DNA of 43,041 nucleotides from Schoenoplectus triqueter (taxonomy: Eukaryota; Streptophyta; Magnoliopsida; Poales; Cyperaceae). The stretch spans positions 1 to 43,041 of the forward strand of contig CAXKVV010000405.1 in assembly GCA_964058805.1 (NCBI GenBank), given 5' to 3'. The position numbers were made by a program, and so were the translations under genes. The notes beneath the pieces were generated by a model, which saw nothing but the letters and a program-made list of their open reading frames with translations, ran no database searches and was not told where the DNA came from. Positions 29,880-41,437 of this stretch are shown here, one piece after another (positions within the stretch are counted from its first letter, which is position 1; every line of letters starts with the position of its first letter).

Positions 29880-32678
29880 TTAAGTGCACTTGAAGCCATG
29901 GCAAACAGAGAGAATTACAAGGAGAATTAGAGCAATGATGATACCCAGCACAATGAGCTTAATTTTCATATTTTGATACCACATTTGCCTCCTTATTTTT
30001 GTCCCTTGCTGCCTGAAATCTTGTGCCTACAATGGAAATTGTGAAGTTGGTTAAGTTTCAATTGAAGAACCAAGGGCGTTTTCTAAATTACAGAAGAACT
30101 TTCTTCTATGTAACAGTCAATACTTTATAATCATTTGTTTTATAAGAAAACAGTTACGTAAACTATATTTTTCAGGATAATCTCAGGACAGATCACTTGA
30201 TTATTTGCACTAATTTAAAGTCAAGTGTTTAATCCACTTGACCTAACTCTACTCCGGTTTTGTTTATCCTACAGGACAGGATAAAAGTGTGGCTTTTAAT
30301 ATGAGAAATCTTTTCCCTCAAGTATTAGAGTAACATTTACAAAAAAGTGTTGGGTGCTAGTTGTAAATCGAAAAAGAGAAACATCAGGTCTTAGTTCTAA
30401 AACAAAATTATATTTCTTAAATCCAAAAGGAAAATCATAATTTTACAACTAATTTAATTAATAATTAGCAAAAAAACCTGGGAGCGAAGGTTTTCAGTCT
30501 TGTCAACAAGCAATTCAATCTTCTCCCCTCGATCCAAAACCTGACAGCGAAAGGGAAGTTTGTAAATATTAATTTTATGCTTCAAGAAAATGTTAGACTA
30601 GATACAACATAATATTTTAACCTTTTAACCACAAAATAATATTTCCACCTCTTTTTTCCAAACAAAAACGTATAGGTACCTTCTCTATATTTTCCATCAT
30701 GACACCCTTGACTTCAGAGACCTGAGCTTTGACTTTAGCAAGCTTGCTTATCTCTTCTGGATGATCCACACAATATTGCATGTGTTGTTTCAGCTTTGAA
30801 CTATGACATTTGAAATAAAAGATCTTAAGCAAGACTACTTGTGTACCTAAAGTACTTCTTGACTAATAAACTGTTCATTTGAGAACAAATAAGATTTCAG
30901 ACCATCTCATATTGAACTATGAACTGTGAGGAACTCTATATAATTTTTTTTAAAATTATACTTTTCCCCTTAATAAGATCAAATTCTGTCACATTTGCAA
31001 TTAAGAACTAAACATTACCAAACTTCAATCAAATCATCAACCAATGCGCAATGCTTCAGGTTGAATACAGGAGTTCCACATGGGTTAATGCAAAATCGCA
31101 TCAGAAGCTCAAATTAAATTCTCAAAAGTAGACAAAACACATATTCCATCACAACTGCATGTTCATTGAGTGTTATTTGAAAATTCTCTTTAACAAGTTT
31201 CAGAAGCTGGTCATACATAGTTAGATGTTATTTCCAAATTTAGTATTTTTTTAAAATAATAACAGGTCGGAGAAAAGTAACAGTGGCATTAAAGAGAAAT
31301 AGAGGAATTACGCATATTCTCTGTTAAGGCTATGGGCAGTAGCAGTTGCTGCCTTGCCACTGCTATATTTCTTGGTGAACTCTTCTTTCACTCTCTCTAA
31401 GAAGGCAATAGTTATCTGCCTTCCTGCAGCCTCCACCGCCACGACACAATATGCTACAAAAAGAAATACATAAGAAAAATGTCAAAAGAAATAAAAAATA
31501 TAAGAAAGATAATCAACCATCTAACCAACCAAGAAAATACAATCAAGGACTTGCATCACTTTGGTTTGAGGCATGCAGGGAGTCATTCAGCACATTTTTC
31601 ATGCGGGATAAAAAGAAATTTACACCACAAACTACCACTTTAATTGCTAAGAGATATTTTGATTATTTCATAAGAAGTATGAAGAAGCATTCAAGTATGC
31701 ATCTGAATTTCATTTTTTTTTCCCTGAGATGGACTAAAGAGTAACCAGTCATTTTATTTTTTCATCTCTCAAATCATCCAGTCAGGACACGAGCACCAAA
31801 ACTGCAACCTCCCACATGACAGGCGATGCCTTAGCCAACTGCTCGGCCTATGATTGTTGGCAAGCGGCAACCATTCATTTTGATCGGTGTGTACACACAG
31901 TCAGTTCAGACATTTTTAAGTGTTAAACAGTTTCCAAATAATTCAGCCATGTGGCTCTGCATAATACTATAATAATTCATGATGTACTCAAGATTTACTA
32001 TTCTCTAGCACAAATTGCAGATGCCATGATAAATTTAGACAATTATCTTCCAGGCATCCAATATGTTTGGTCATTTTGAAAGCTCGTTTTTTTTTTTTAC
32101 TTTTTATAACCAAAGTGAAATTTTAGATGTTTGCTATTTCCTTTAGCAAAATACACATCAGAAGAACAAAAATTAGACAATCATGTCTCGAATATATAAC
32201 GTAACCAACCAGCCAATGGGCAAAACAGATTTTTTTGTGACCCTATTTGAAAACAGGTTAAAGCAGTAACATTTACCATCGAGTCAAATTTACAAAATTA
32301 TTATTTCATTGTGTTGTGGGCGATAAAACGCATGAAAATTCAAAGTAAATTCGAGCAACAACCACACTATCATTATAACCTGGCCTAATTGCATTTGAAC
32401 CCGAAGAACATAGCCTTTTGAAAAGATCAACATCAAAACGAATAAGAAGATGAGAAATGAAAAGAGAGAGAAAAATAAATCAACTCACTGAAGCCATTCT
32501 CCACGAGGTAATTGAAGGTGTGGCCATCGCAATTGTATGTGAATTTGTTATTGCTCGCTGGAAGCTTCTGGAGGCATTGAGAGGCAATGGTGGTGAAGTT
32601 ACCCGAGAACTCGGTGTACTCCACCAGGATCACTGTGCCTCTCGCCACAAAACTATAGATCAGCGTTTGTTGCCCCAT
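29880..32678 (-). CDS. VAMP72-type longin R-SNARE
   Basis: Five exons on the minus strand: 32489-32678, 31312-31453, 30680-30800, 30478-30540 and 29880-30026, all GT-AG, 663 bp, 220 aa. Residues 1-115 form the longin domain ([60 protein letters not shown]). The SNARE motif spans about 128-188 ([40 protein letters not shown]) with the layer-0 Arg at 155. A C-terminal membrane anchor spans about 196-213, followed by CHGFKCT. Length and sequence match the plant VAMP721/722 group, which drives vesicle fusion at the plasma membrane and cell plate and carries defence cargo. Exact orthology is not decided. The exon 2/3 join yields EYASKLKQH where relatives have EFGSKLKEH. Intron 1 carries a possible tRNA-derived SINE remnant. 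Confidence 0.96.
31788..31860 (-). repeat. tRNA-derived SINE-like remnant in VAMP intron 1
   Basis: On the minus strand GCAGTTGGCTAAGGCATCGC is followed by GTGGGAGGTTGCAGTTTTGG. These sit where box A and box B of a tRNA-like promoter would be and have the look of plant tRNA-derived SINE heads. The acceptor stem cannot be formed, so this is not a tRNA gene. The SINE body and tail were not delimited. Confidence 0.35.
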
Positions 32679-33105
32679 TTTAGATTTGAGAAAACCCTAG
32701 CCTTAACGTAGAAAACTAGAAAAGATCTGTCCCGGAGAGAGGAGGAGAGGAAACCGAGAAGAGGGGCAAAAACGGAAGAGGCTACGCTCTGAAGGTTACC
32801 TAGGGAAGAAGGAAAAATGGAGAGGGGACGGGAAGAAAGAGAAATTTGAAAAAACCCTGTAATAAATGGTTCGTGTGCTTTAGAGAGTTCAGATTTTGCT
32901 AATTTTGCATTTGAGAAGATGTTGTGCTTGGACCTGGTTTATGAAGTACTACCCCATTAGTTGCCTAATGAGCGTACAACTGAGACCTGTTGCAACAAGA
33001 GTTTCTAAAATTGGTAAAACGAATTAAGTAAAAAACACCAGATTGTCTCTAGTCTTAAAAAGTTGACACCTGACAGAGAAAGATTGTTAAGTGAGTATGC
33101 ATTTT
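32679..33105 (-). promoter_or_regulatory. Leader and promoter region of the VAMP gene
   Basis: On the minus strand a C/T-rich leader-like stretch (about 32720-32850) lies upstream of the start codon. No clear TATA box was found. The composite hAT-like region begins only about 430 bp from the start codon, so promoter DNA beyond that point has been displaced. Confidence 0.4.
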
Positions 33106-33137
33106 TAGAGGTGATAAAATATGATAGATCCGAGAAA

Positions 33138-34514
33138 TAGGGCTGCACAAAAAAGCTCGGGCTCGTGACTCGACTCGGGCTCAGCTTGAATTCGAGTTAA
33201 TCTGACTCGAGTTAAATTGGCTCGAGTTAAATTGGCTCGAGTTAATTTGGCTCGATAAGAAAATGAGCTGATCCCGAGTTGAGATCAACTCGGCTCGCGG
33301 CTCGCTCGTATTTACAACTATATAAAAGTTTTTCACCGAACCGCGTCGCTAACCCTAAGTCACTCTCACGCGCGCCGCTGTGCTCCCACTCTTTGTCTCT
33401 CTCTCAGTGACTTGCCGACTCCGCCAGTCGCCTCACCTCCGGCAAATCGCCCATCACTTTCTCCCTCACCACCTTTTCATATTTCCGTCTCTCCAGTCCA
33501 TCTCTTGAAGTGCCTCTCCGACGGTCCGATCTCAGTCATGGAGTCACTCCTGATCTCAGCGCCGCTGAGGCACTGACAACAAGCTTCGACTCTGCCTTCT
33601 CTTTCGACGCCGCTGACAATACATCTCACCCCCGATCTGAGTTGGCCTCTCTAATAGTCCGATCGATATGGTCAAGGTAGCTACTAAAGATCTTTGTCTT
33701 TTGTTCGTGTTGATTGATCGAATCTGTCAAAGAGGCCAACTCGAGACCCTAAGCTTGTATTCCAGGGTTTCTGAAATGGGAACAAAATAAATCACTATTT
33801 TTAATTCATTGGACCAAGCTAAATATGAATTTTCATTTGTTTCAATTTAAATTAATCCTGATTTCTGATTTGCTTCCATTTTAAATTACATCTTTCAATC
33901 TAATATTTTGTTGCCTACTCAAATCATTTTCAGTCATCAGACATCGTAGGGAAAAAAACACGTAGGGAATTTGTAGTAGTTGGGTTGTACTTTCTTTCTC
34001 TGATACCGTTTTGGGTTCTGGTATTGTTCTGATACAACATTTGATGACTCGTGTTTGAGCAAATTGCTGGTGGGCTGGTGCTAATATCTGCTGGTGTGTT
34101 GTGTTATGTAATACTATTTAATATTTACAGTTTGGAATTTTTTGTTCTATGCTCTGTTAATTGTTGATTGTAGTCTTGTAGATACATTATATTGTAATGT
34201 TATTATGCACATCAGTATATCAGGAGTATTTGAGAAATTTTGTTGGGTGTTAAAACTGAGTTGTTTTGAACTGCTGGTTTGATTTATTTGAATTGTTGAT
34301 TTGAATTGTTGATTTGAACTATTGATTTGAATTGCTAGCCTAAACAAGCTAAATAGCCGAGCCACGAGCCAGCTCGAGTTGGTTCGAGCTGAGTTCGAGC
34401 CAGCATTTTGGCTCGGATGTGCCATGCTCAACTCGCTCGAGCCAGCTCGTTTAGTATGTGAGCTGAGTCCGAGTTGGCTCTAGCTCTCTCGTGGCTCGCT
34501 CACTTGCAGCCCTA
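33138..34514. mobile_element. Non-autonomous hAT-like element, 1377 bp, exact 8-bp TSD
   Basis: The ends TAGGGCTGCA and TGCAGCCCTA are exact inverted repeats, flanked by identical 8-mers CCGAGAAA (33130-33137 and 34515-34522), the hAT signature. Dense GGCTCGAGTTAA / GAGCCAGCTCGAG motifs fill both subterminal regions, as in plant hAT elements. The G/C-rich core (33340-33680), with a TATATAAAAG just before it at about 33320, resembles an ancestral promoter and leader. No transposase remains; the longest frame (34147-34431, minus) is low-complexity. Confidence 0.9.
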
Positions 34515-34605
34515 CCGAGAAATTTGTCCAATTTGATGGGATTAAAATCTAATTTGATTCAATTTATAAAAAACGAAATTAATTCAATCTGATCAGATTC
34601 GATAT

Positions 34606-34724
34606 TAAAATCAATCTAACAACTAAATAAATTAATATATAAATTGATCCGATCCAGTTTTGATTCAATCAAAATCAATCTAACAACTAAAAAAAATTAA
34701 TATATAAATTGACCTGATCCAATT
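34606..34724. repeat. Direct repeat, two copies of about 53 bp
   Basis: AAAATCAATCTAACAACTAA with its continuation TTAATATATAAATTGA(T/C) occurs at about 34606 and 34671, in the right flank of the hAT-like element. It is probably part of the subterminal array of the older element. Confidence 0.7.
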
Positions 34725-34838
34725 TTAATTCTGATCCGATCTAATCTGATTTCTTCTCAAAATTAAATTGACTCGATCCAATCTACTCAAATCTGAACCC
34801 GACTTGACCCGCGCTGATGACTACATTTGATGCATTTC

Positions 34839-35749
34839 GGTCGATTTTGCTCGAAGTTGGGAGTTAGAAACGAGAACAAAAATATACCTGTTAGATTTTC
34901 CTAGAGCACAATTGCATAACAAGTAATGACTAAGAGTATCTCCAATAGAAGTTTCTAATGAGTTGCTAAATCCTATGTGGCAGTTATTATTTAAATTTTT
35001 GGATATGAAACGGATTTTTAATTTAGAAATTGTAGATGAGAGTTGTTAAATTAGAAAATCAGTTCTAAACGTCATGTCATTTAGAAACTCACTTGATTTA
35101 GCGTTGGAGAATAAAAAATTTAATTAATTAATTTCTCCTCGAGTGGAGCATTCGCTGAGAGCTGGTATATTTCTGAAATCTAGAAATAGCAACAAATAAA
35201 CCAAGGAATAATATATATTACTGGCGGATGCTTGCGGGCTTTTCTTTTTCTTTTTTGAATTTTTCATTAATTACAATAACCATAATACAAAAATATTAAA
35301 TTCATCTAACTAACTATTCAGGGAATCACAAAAATATAATTTAAGCTTCTAAATAGAAATTGAGACAAAAAAAAAATTCTTTAAATTCCTCCTCACTCTG
35401 GTTGTTGAATGATGATTTTTTGTAAATTTCTTCTTTAAATTTGCTCTGAAACAACATAGGTTATGTCATGTTGAACACGGCGGCGGAGCTTAGTGTAAGC
35501 TAATTGCACCATGACTCTCACTTTTCATTCAAAAATTTACAAAAATACAATGCATTATCTAATTTATCCATCTATTATATTTCAAATGGCCCTCTCTTTC
35601 CGGTCACAACTCAAATAAACTCCAGTTAATTTTTATATATACCTCCAATCTCATTGTTAATTTAATTGGGTCCAATAAATTTTACTTATTGGTCATCCCT
35701 TAATTCTTGATGAAACTAAGTTAGAAACACTATTATACCTAAGTATATA
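34839..35749. other. Intergenic, nothing recognised
   Basis: A/T-rich with no open frame of note. The stretch 34930-35110 contains TAAGAGTATCTCCAATAG, a phrase common at the edges of plant repeats, but no element could be bounded. Confidence 0.35.
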
Positions 35750-36763
35750 TATATCATACCCCAGAATAATTAAAACAGATTAGGGGTGATTAATCCCGCC
35801 ACGTACGCACGACGAGACGTGCGTATGAAAGACTAAATGAATAAAATAAGATAAATCTCAGAATAAATAAAATAATAATAATAGTGCAAAACAATATACA
35901 GTAAAGTATAACGCCCGATACCGGCGGGGCTAACTCTATCGGAATGGGTATCAAAAATCTCTCAAATAAAATCTAAAGAAAGAAACAAAAACCCAATGAC
36001 CGATAAGTCCTAATAATCTATCCGCCTCACTATGCTGATGTGGCGAAGCACCTCTGATATCACGCAGGACTGCACCTAACACTCTCATCAAAATACATCT
36101 CGCACCTGCGTACCTGGATCCCACAGCCACTGTGAAAACGTGAGTAATTTTAAAAATTACTCAGTACGGATTTAAATTCAGCCTTAAGATTTGATCTTTT
36201 TTCCTAGACTGGACCCAAATACCGATACTGACTTTCTAAATACAGTAATTATCTATTTATAAGTAAAATTATAGTTTAATACATCTCTTTAATAATTCAC
36301 TATGATGCGATAACATGCAATGACAAATAAATCTACAACATAAAAATTTGTGGATAATAATATAATATATAATAAATATATATAAGGTACGAGATTTAAA
36401 GCACCCGTATATATAAAACCTAGTTGCAGATCATCAGTTCATCCACAAACGGGCACGTGATCGGGCCCTGGACTTGTGACTTACCTAAGCAGGCACATAT
36501 TCGGCCCCAACTTATAAACTTAGGATTTTCGAGTAAGCGAGCGCCAATGCCCTGAATACCCTGGGAAAATTCAGCCTCCTGGGGCAATAAGGCCCTAGGA
36601 AAGTGACGGCTAAAAACACGTACTCGATATTCTGAATCTGATGATCCACCTCACAGAATAATAATAATATAATAAGACAAAAGGGATTAAGAAGTTATGC
36701 TTTCAGTTGCTATATCGCCCAAAAGGAGATAACTACCCGTGAATTAACAAAATAGAATACAAT

Positions 36764-36875
36764 TGGGAGCCTACACTATATCAACCAATGGTCAGAGGAC
36801 CGCATCTCGTATAACAAAATAAAATATAACAAATGGGAGCCTACACTGTACCCACTAGGGCCAGAGGACTGCATC
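36764..36875. repeat. Duplicated GGGAGCCTACACT block
   Basis: GGGAGCCTACACTATATCAA (36764) and GGGAGCCTACACTGTACCCA (36836) each lead into a CAGAGGAC(C/T)GCATC motif. The period is 72 bp; a looser third copy may start near 36885 (TGTACCAACCAGGGGCCAAA). It is a local tandem repeat within the probable retroelement derivative. Confidence 0.65.
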
Positions 36876-37681
36876 CTGACTTTCTCTGTACCAACCAGGG
36901 GCCAAAGGAGAAAGCCCTTCGAACATACCAGGATCCTAAATAAGTCGGATAAATAAAATAATATAATATCTCGGTGTAGATTCCAGTCTCGAATATGGCC
37001 GCCCACAATAAATACTGAAAGACATGGTATCCTAATCGCTCAAATTTGAATTAAAAATCTTAATCATATTAAGAATAGTAAAAATATAATATTGATCAAA
37101 AGAAAACACTCTGACACGGCCGAACCCGCCTAATGACGAGGTCAATGGATAATCCGACAGGTAAAGATGCACAATGCATATACAGACTAAGGGGCCCCAC
37201 GGGCCAATCGGTTTACTGAACGTAACCCGTTAGTGTGGTTATGCAAGGCAACCTCAAACTGAGAATTACCCGGCCCGCCTCTGAACACTCCCATATATTT
37301 AATGCATGATTAACTATCTAACTTAATTAATAATTAGTGATAGTAATAATATTTCCTAACAATTATAATTTATAACTTGATTTTTTAATTCTATCTGATC
37401 CTATCTTGAGACTATTTCCCGAGCCCTACTCTTATTCTGTCTACATACAATATGATATGTTATGATATGCGAATGCGGATAGGCACCAAAAATACTGATC
37501 AATTTACCGGATGTAATGACAGTTCAATTCGGGTCTCTAACAATATTTGAACAGAAAATACCGCGGTTCAGATTTATTTTAAAAATATTTTATTTTCGGT
37601 TTGGATTTCTAATTCTGAAGAAAGAAAAGCAAATCCTAGGAAATCGTACCTAGGAGTGCTGGTGAGGATCGCTAAGTCGCT

Positions 37682-37765
37682 CTACTCCGGAGGGGGTACG
37701 CCTGCCTCGAGATCGGTGTCGGCGTATGCGGGGTCGGGATCGGCCTCGAGCTCCGCGAGTGGATC
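37682..37765 (-). other. Small G/C-rich open frame, 27 residues
   Basis: On the minus strand a frame opening after CGACTAG (a possible splice acceptor) reads DPLAE, then LEADPDPAYADTDLEAG and VPPPE before TAG. It is strongly acidic and G/C-rich in an A/T-rich setting. No start codon is in frame nearby, so if coding it would be a last exon. No family is assigned. Confidence 0.25.
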
Positions 37766-39214
37766 CTAGTCGACTGTGTCACCTATTATTAATTAAATTT
37801 ATCGTTCATTAGTTTTAGCGAGATTTACTTGATAATTAATAATTAATTATATCGACGTTTTAAATTAAAGTTCGTTCGGGTTTTATCGTCTCTTCTTAAA
37901 ATTTCAGCATCATTTTTGTTGAACTTAGAGGCGTCAAAAATTTATTAATAATCCTTTTTATTCATTCTTATTGCGTTTACCATCTTAATCACTTTTATAT
38001 GTATCTTGCTAATTGTTCGAAATTTCGTTAGTTTAATCCATTAATTGTGTTAAGGGTGTGTTGTTAATCATTTTTATTAAATTCAAGTTATGATCATATT
38101 TACCATCCTTTTTATTTTTTTATTAGTTTTATAGTGTTACACATTGATTGATTTAGTTACGTTATTCGACAGCTCAGATTCACTAATCCACAAGTCGTAC
38201 ATATAGCAACACAAGTACAAGAATAGAATTACTAATTCATTTTATTAATTTCATTTCGATTACATTCATAATTTATAAATTACAACATGATAAAAGAAAT
38301 GAAAAACCAACAAAATAAAGTAAAATTGAATAAAATCACTAACTAAAATAAATAAAGAAATTGATTAATATGCATTATATTATATATATATATATATATA
38401 TTATTTCAATATTCTTATTATTTATTTAAAAATAGAGAAATTGATTAATATATTATATTATTTATATTATTTATTTCTAATATTCCTTTAATTTCAAAAT
38501 AGGAGAATTAATTAATATATATTTCATTACTTATAACTTATATCTTAATTATCATTTTATCACCTTCATATTTAAATCTTATATATTCTAATATTATATT
38601 TTTTAAGTTTAGAAAATAATTTAAAGAAAGGAAAAGAAAACAAAATAAACTAATTTAATTTTAAGAAATTATTATTATTTTATTAACATTTTGTTGTTTT
38701 AATGAACATGATCATACGCTGACTACCGTGTCAATTATGTTTGTGCACTGGCAACCCGTAACGGGGTAGTCAGGGAATATAATTATTTCTCGGATTTAAG
38801 TTTACGTTATTATCCATTACGCCACCGAACCTTTTGGGGCGGCATCAATTAATTAATCTTTTTTTTACAAATGTCATTTTAATTTCTTAGGACTTTTAAT
38901 TTCTTGGGCCTTTATTAATTTACTAAACCTAATTACGTTATAGTTAATTAGGGTAGCTTTCGTTGGCCCAATAAAATTTATTTTGTCTTGTAGGTCCTTA
39001 ATATTGGATTTGGGACAATTTCACTAATTTCCTTCTTATTATTTTTAACCCAATCCTCTAAATGTTAATATTAAGGCCTAAATCAAATTTCCAACCTCAT
39101 GATTATAATCTAACCCAACCATAATGATTTAGACCAATTCACGTCGAAAATCAGAGATAACACCAGAGAGAGGCAACAAGTAAGGCTAGGGTTTTACCAA
39201 GACAACACCTGCAT

Positions 39215-39238
39215 CACTGGTACCGGTCGGTACCAGTG
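39215..39238. repeat. Perfect 11-bp inverted repeat with 2-nt spacer
   Basis: CACTGGTACCG and CGGTACCAGTG face each other around GT. It lies in the leader-like part of the probable retroelement derivative and would form a tight hairpin in a transcript of either strand. Confidence 0.85.
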
Positions 39239-39660
39239 TACTATGAACCATACCCATACCCACACCAAGCCAAATCGACAAGCAAGCAGGCAAAAACCAG
39301 TAAGGTAAGCAAACATCCCACAGAACCCCGAAATCAATCAAAAACCACAACATGCATAATCATTAACAAGCAAAACACAAGTCACAGAAATTAATTCGGG
39401 CTAGGGTTTTACCGATTTGGCAACTCAGGCAATAGAGGGGCAACGAGCACAGAAAGGGGCCAAGAGGGGTTTGTGTGACAGAGGGATTCCTTCTTAGAGA
39501 AGCACCGGCCACCCTACCTCTCTCTCAACTGCAACAGAAAGTCCAAATGTAGTACTGTTCTTACTAGAAATTTTTGAGTCTAAATCTCAACTCATGAGAA
39601 GATCCAAACCGTGAAGGAGGGAAAAAGAAGGCCAACAGTGTTTATATTATATAGGAGAGG

Positions 39661-40020
39661 GGCGGTGTCAGAGTGATAGGAGGGAGGAGAGGACCGAATG
39701 TCCGGCCTAATTAAGGCATCACGTGGCCAGGGTTCAACATGTCGTCGAGTACAGAAGGGAAGTCATTGCAAGGCCAGGGTCGATCGGGATAAGGTGACGG
39801 GACGTGCGAGGGAGTGGCTAGAGCAGCGATTTCATCGCTGACGGGAGTAAGAGGGGATAGGAGGGGGCATGTGAGAGCCGAGAGAGAGAACGAAATTTCG
39901 GGGGGAGGGGGATTTCATCGCACGGGAAGAGGCAGGAGAGAGAGAGTGGGTGAAGGAGTAAATAAGAGAGAGAGGGCCGGTGAGGTGAGAGAGAGTTGAT
40001 ATGGGATCCGAATTAGACAA
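39661..40020. other. Purine-rich stretch upstream of the 39641 TATA-like site
   Basis: The plus strand is rich in GAGAGAG and GGGAGG motifs, as in plant core-promoter neighbourhoods on the opposite strand. Overlapping frames of about 60 residues on both strands look like low-complexity artefacts. Confidence 0.3.
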
Positions 40021-41174
40021 GGAGTATGAAAATTTTGGTGTAACGATTGGATCTGGGTTTTAGTTTTGACCCATTGAGTTATTTAAACAACTATGCAATA
40101 ATTATCGAATTTCTCAGATAATTATTTTGTTAATTGCATGACTTACTAACTATGAAATTTGATCTTAGTTTTGTGTAATTATCAAGTCATTGCTAGTTAT
40201 TGTATGATCCTGTTTATTTTAAATTTTTATTTGATTGCATCGAATTTGAATAGATCAAGTCTTTAAATTAGAAATGCTTTATTTGTTAATTTAATTTTAT
40301 CGATTTATTTAGAATTAGCTTTTGTTTACTTATTTTATCTTAGTCCTTAGTAAATAATAAATTATTATCATTTATCGTTAATTTTGCTTATTTTTCTCTT
40401 TATTTCTCTATTTATTTATATAATTGTTTCCTCCAATGTTGGCTTACGTCGTTTGTTAAGGCGTTAAATTATTTAAATTTAATAATATATTTTTTTATTT
40501 TTTTATTATTATTATTTACTTTAATTATTATTTATTACCTAATTAAAATTCATAGTTTGACAATATATATATATATAACTTCTAATTTAATTGTACTAAA
40601 TCATTTTGAAGGGGAGTGGAGATGCTCCAAACGATGATAAAATTTCAAATGATATATGACAATTAGAGGACATTAGGAATTAATATGTTCGTGATCGATA
40701 TTTTAACAAAAAGTGCCTAACAATTTATTGCCATTATTAGAAGACATTAGGAATTAATGATTTATTGCCATTATTAACAAAAAGTGCCTAACAATTTAAT
40801 TAATGAATTAATATGTTTGTGATCGATCTTTTAATTTTTTTTGATAAAAAAAGTGTTCAATATTTTAATGATACAGTATTTTTTTACGTAAATTCAAGCA
40901 CTACGAATATAATTTGATTCATGGAAATACATATTTGTTAACTCTGTCTTTTTCATTATTATTTCTTTAATTTTTGTTATCTTATTTACAAAATACATTT
41001 GATTAATTCGTTTCTATTATTTCTTTCGGAATTGCAAATTTTTAATGAATTAAAATGACCAAAAGTCCTAATTTTTTTTCTTACTATTCTTCGTAATTAA
41101 TTACTAGTGACACGAACCCATTCATTCGACTTATTACTTTACCCTTCATCTTGATGTGATAGAGCTACAGCACA
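40021..41174. other. A/T-rich intergenic stretch
   Basis: No gene recognised. It contains the duplicated block at 40660-40836. The rest is plain A/T-rich sequence with (TA)n runs near 40564. Confidence 0.5.
40660..40836. repeat. Shuffled direct repeats
   Basis: ACATTAGGAATTAAT, TATTGCCATTATTA, AACAAAAAGTGCCTAACAAT and GAATTAATATGTT(C/T)GTGATCGAT each occur twice in changed order. This points to two overlapping local duplications. Confidence 0.75.
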
Positions 41175-41437
41175 TGTTGACCGAAGTCAACAAAGTTTAC
41201 CGAGGTCAAAGCGTAATTAAGGTGTTAAGCAAGTTTGTTATAAAGTTGTTAGAGAGTTGGTTAAAAAAGAATGTTCTAGATTATGGATGATAGTTTGTTA
41301 CAAGAGTTGTTAGAGAGGCTGTTAAGAATGTATAAATTAGATTTAGGATAAAAATAGGATACTCTTGTATACAGAAAAAGTGGCTGAATGAAAAATGCAA
41401 TTATTCATCTTCTCTCCATCACCTTGAAACCTTAACA
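41175..41437 (+). mobile_element. Possible solo copia-type LTR, 263 bp
   Basis: It starts TGTTGACCGAAGTCAACA and ends CCTTAACA, with TGTT/AACA ends. Inside, in the expected order, are TATAAATTAG, a downstream CTCTTGTATACAG and GAATGAAAAATGCAATTATT near the end, as in short copia LTRs. No internal region adjoins it, so recombination to a solo LTR is inferred. The flanking 5-mers (GCACA and TAATG) do not match, which weakens the call. Confidence 0.42.

Larger units (their letters stand above)
33106..34830. mobile_element. Possible older hAT-like element interrupted by a younger one
   Basis: Outside the clear element at 33138-34514 lie TAGAGGTGATAAAA (33106), recalling the TAGAGGTGGCAA tip at 4264, and a GATCCGATCC / CCCGACTTGACCC-rich right part (34560-34812). 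The flanking 8-mers TGCATTTT (33098-33105) and TGCATTTC (34831-34838) match at seven positions. The inverted repeats themselves match poorly, so this is an inference. Confidence 0.35.
35750..39660 (-). mobile_element. Probable non-coding retroelement derivative (LARD-like) or non-coding unit
   Basis: The region has the texture of repetitive retroelement DNA, not of a gene. On the minus strand a TATA-like CTATATAATATAAA (39641-39654) is followed by leader-like text with two GGTAAAACCCTAGC copies (39185 and 39400). Then come a long A/T-rich stretch, a small G/C-rich frame (37682-37765), two GGGAGCCTACACT(A/G)TA...CAGAGGAC(C/T)GCATC blocks (36764 and 36836), and a GGGGTATGA-like end near 35755. 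No gag-pol is present. Paired LTRs were not found, so class and borders are uncertain. A host non-coding RNA gene is an alternative. Confidence 0.35.

Noticed and set aside
31788..31860. tRNA gene on the minus strand
   Set aside because: Box A/B-like text is present, but the acceptor stem does not pair and box B is degenerate. A SINE remnant is more likely.
39814..40020. Overlapping Arg/Gly-rich and Pro/Ser-rich frames of about 60 residues
   Set aside because: They are mirror-image products of GAGAG-rich low-complexity DNA, not coding sequence.
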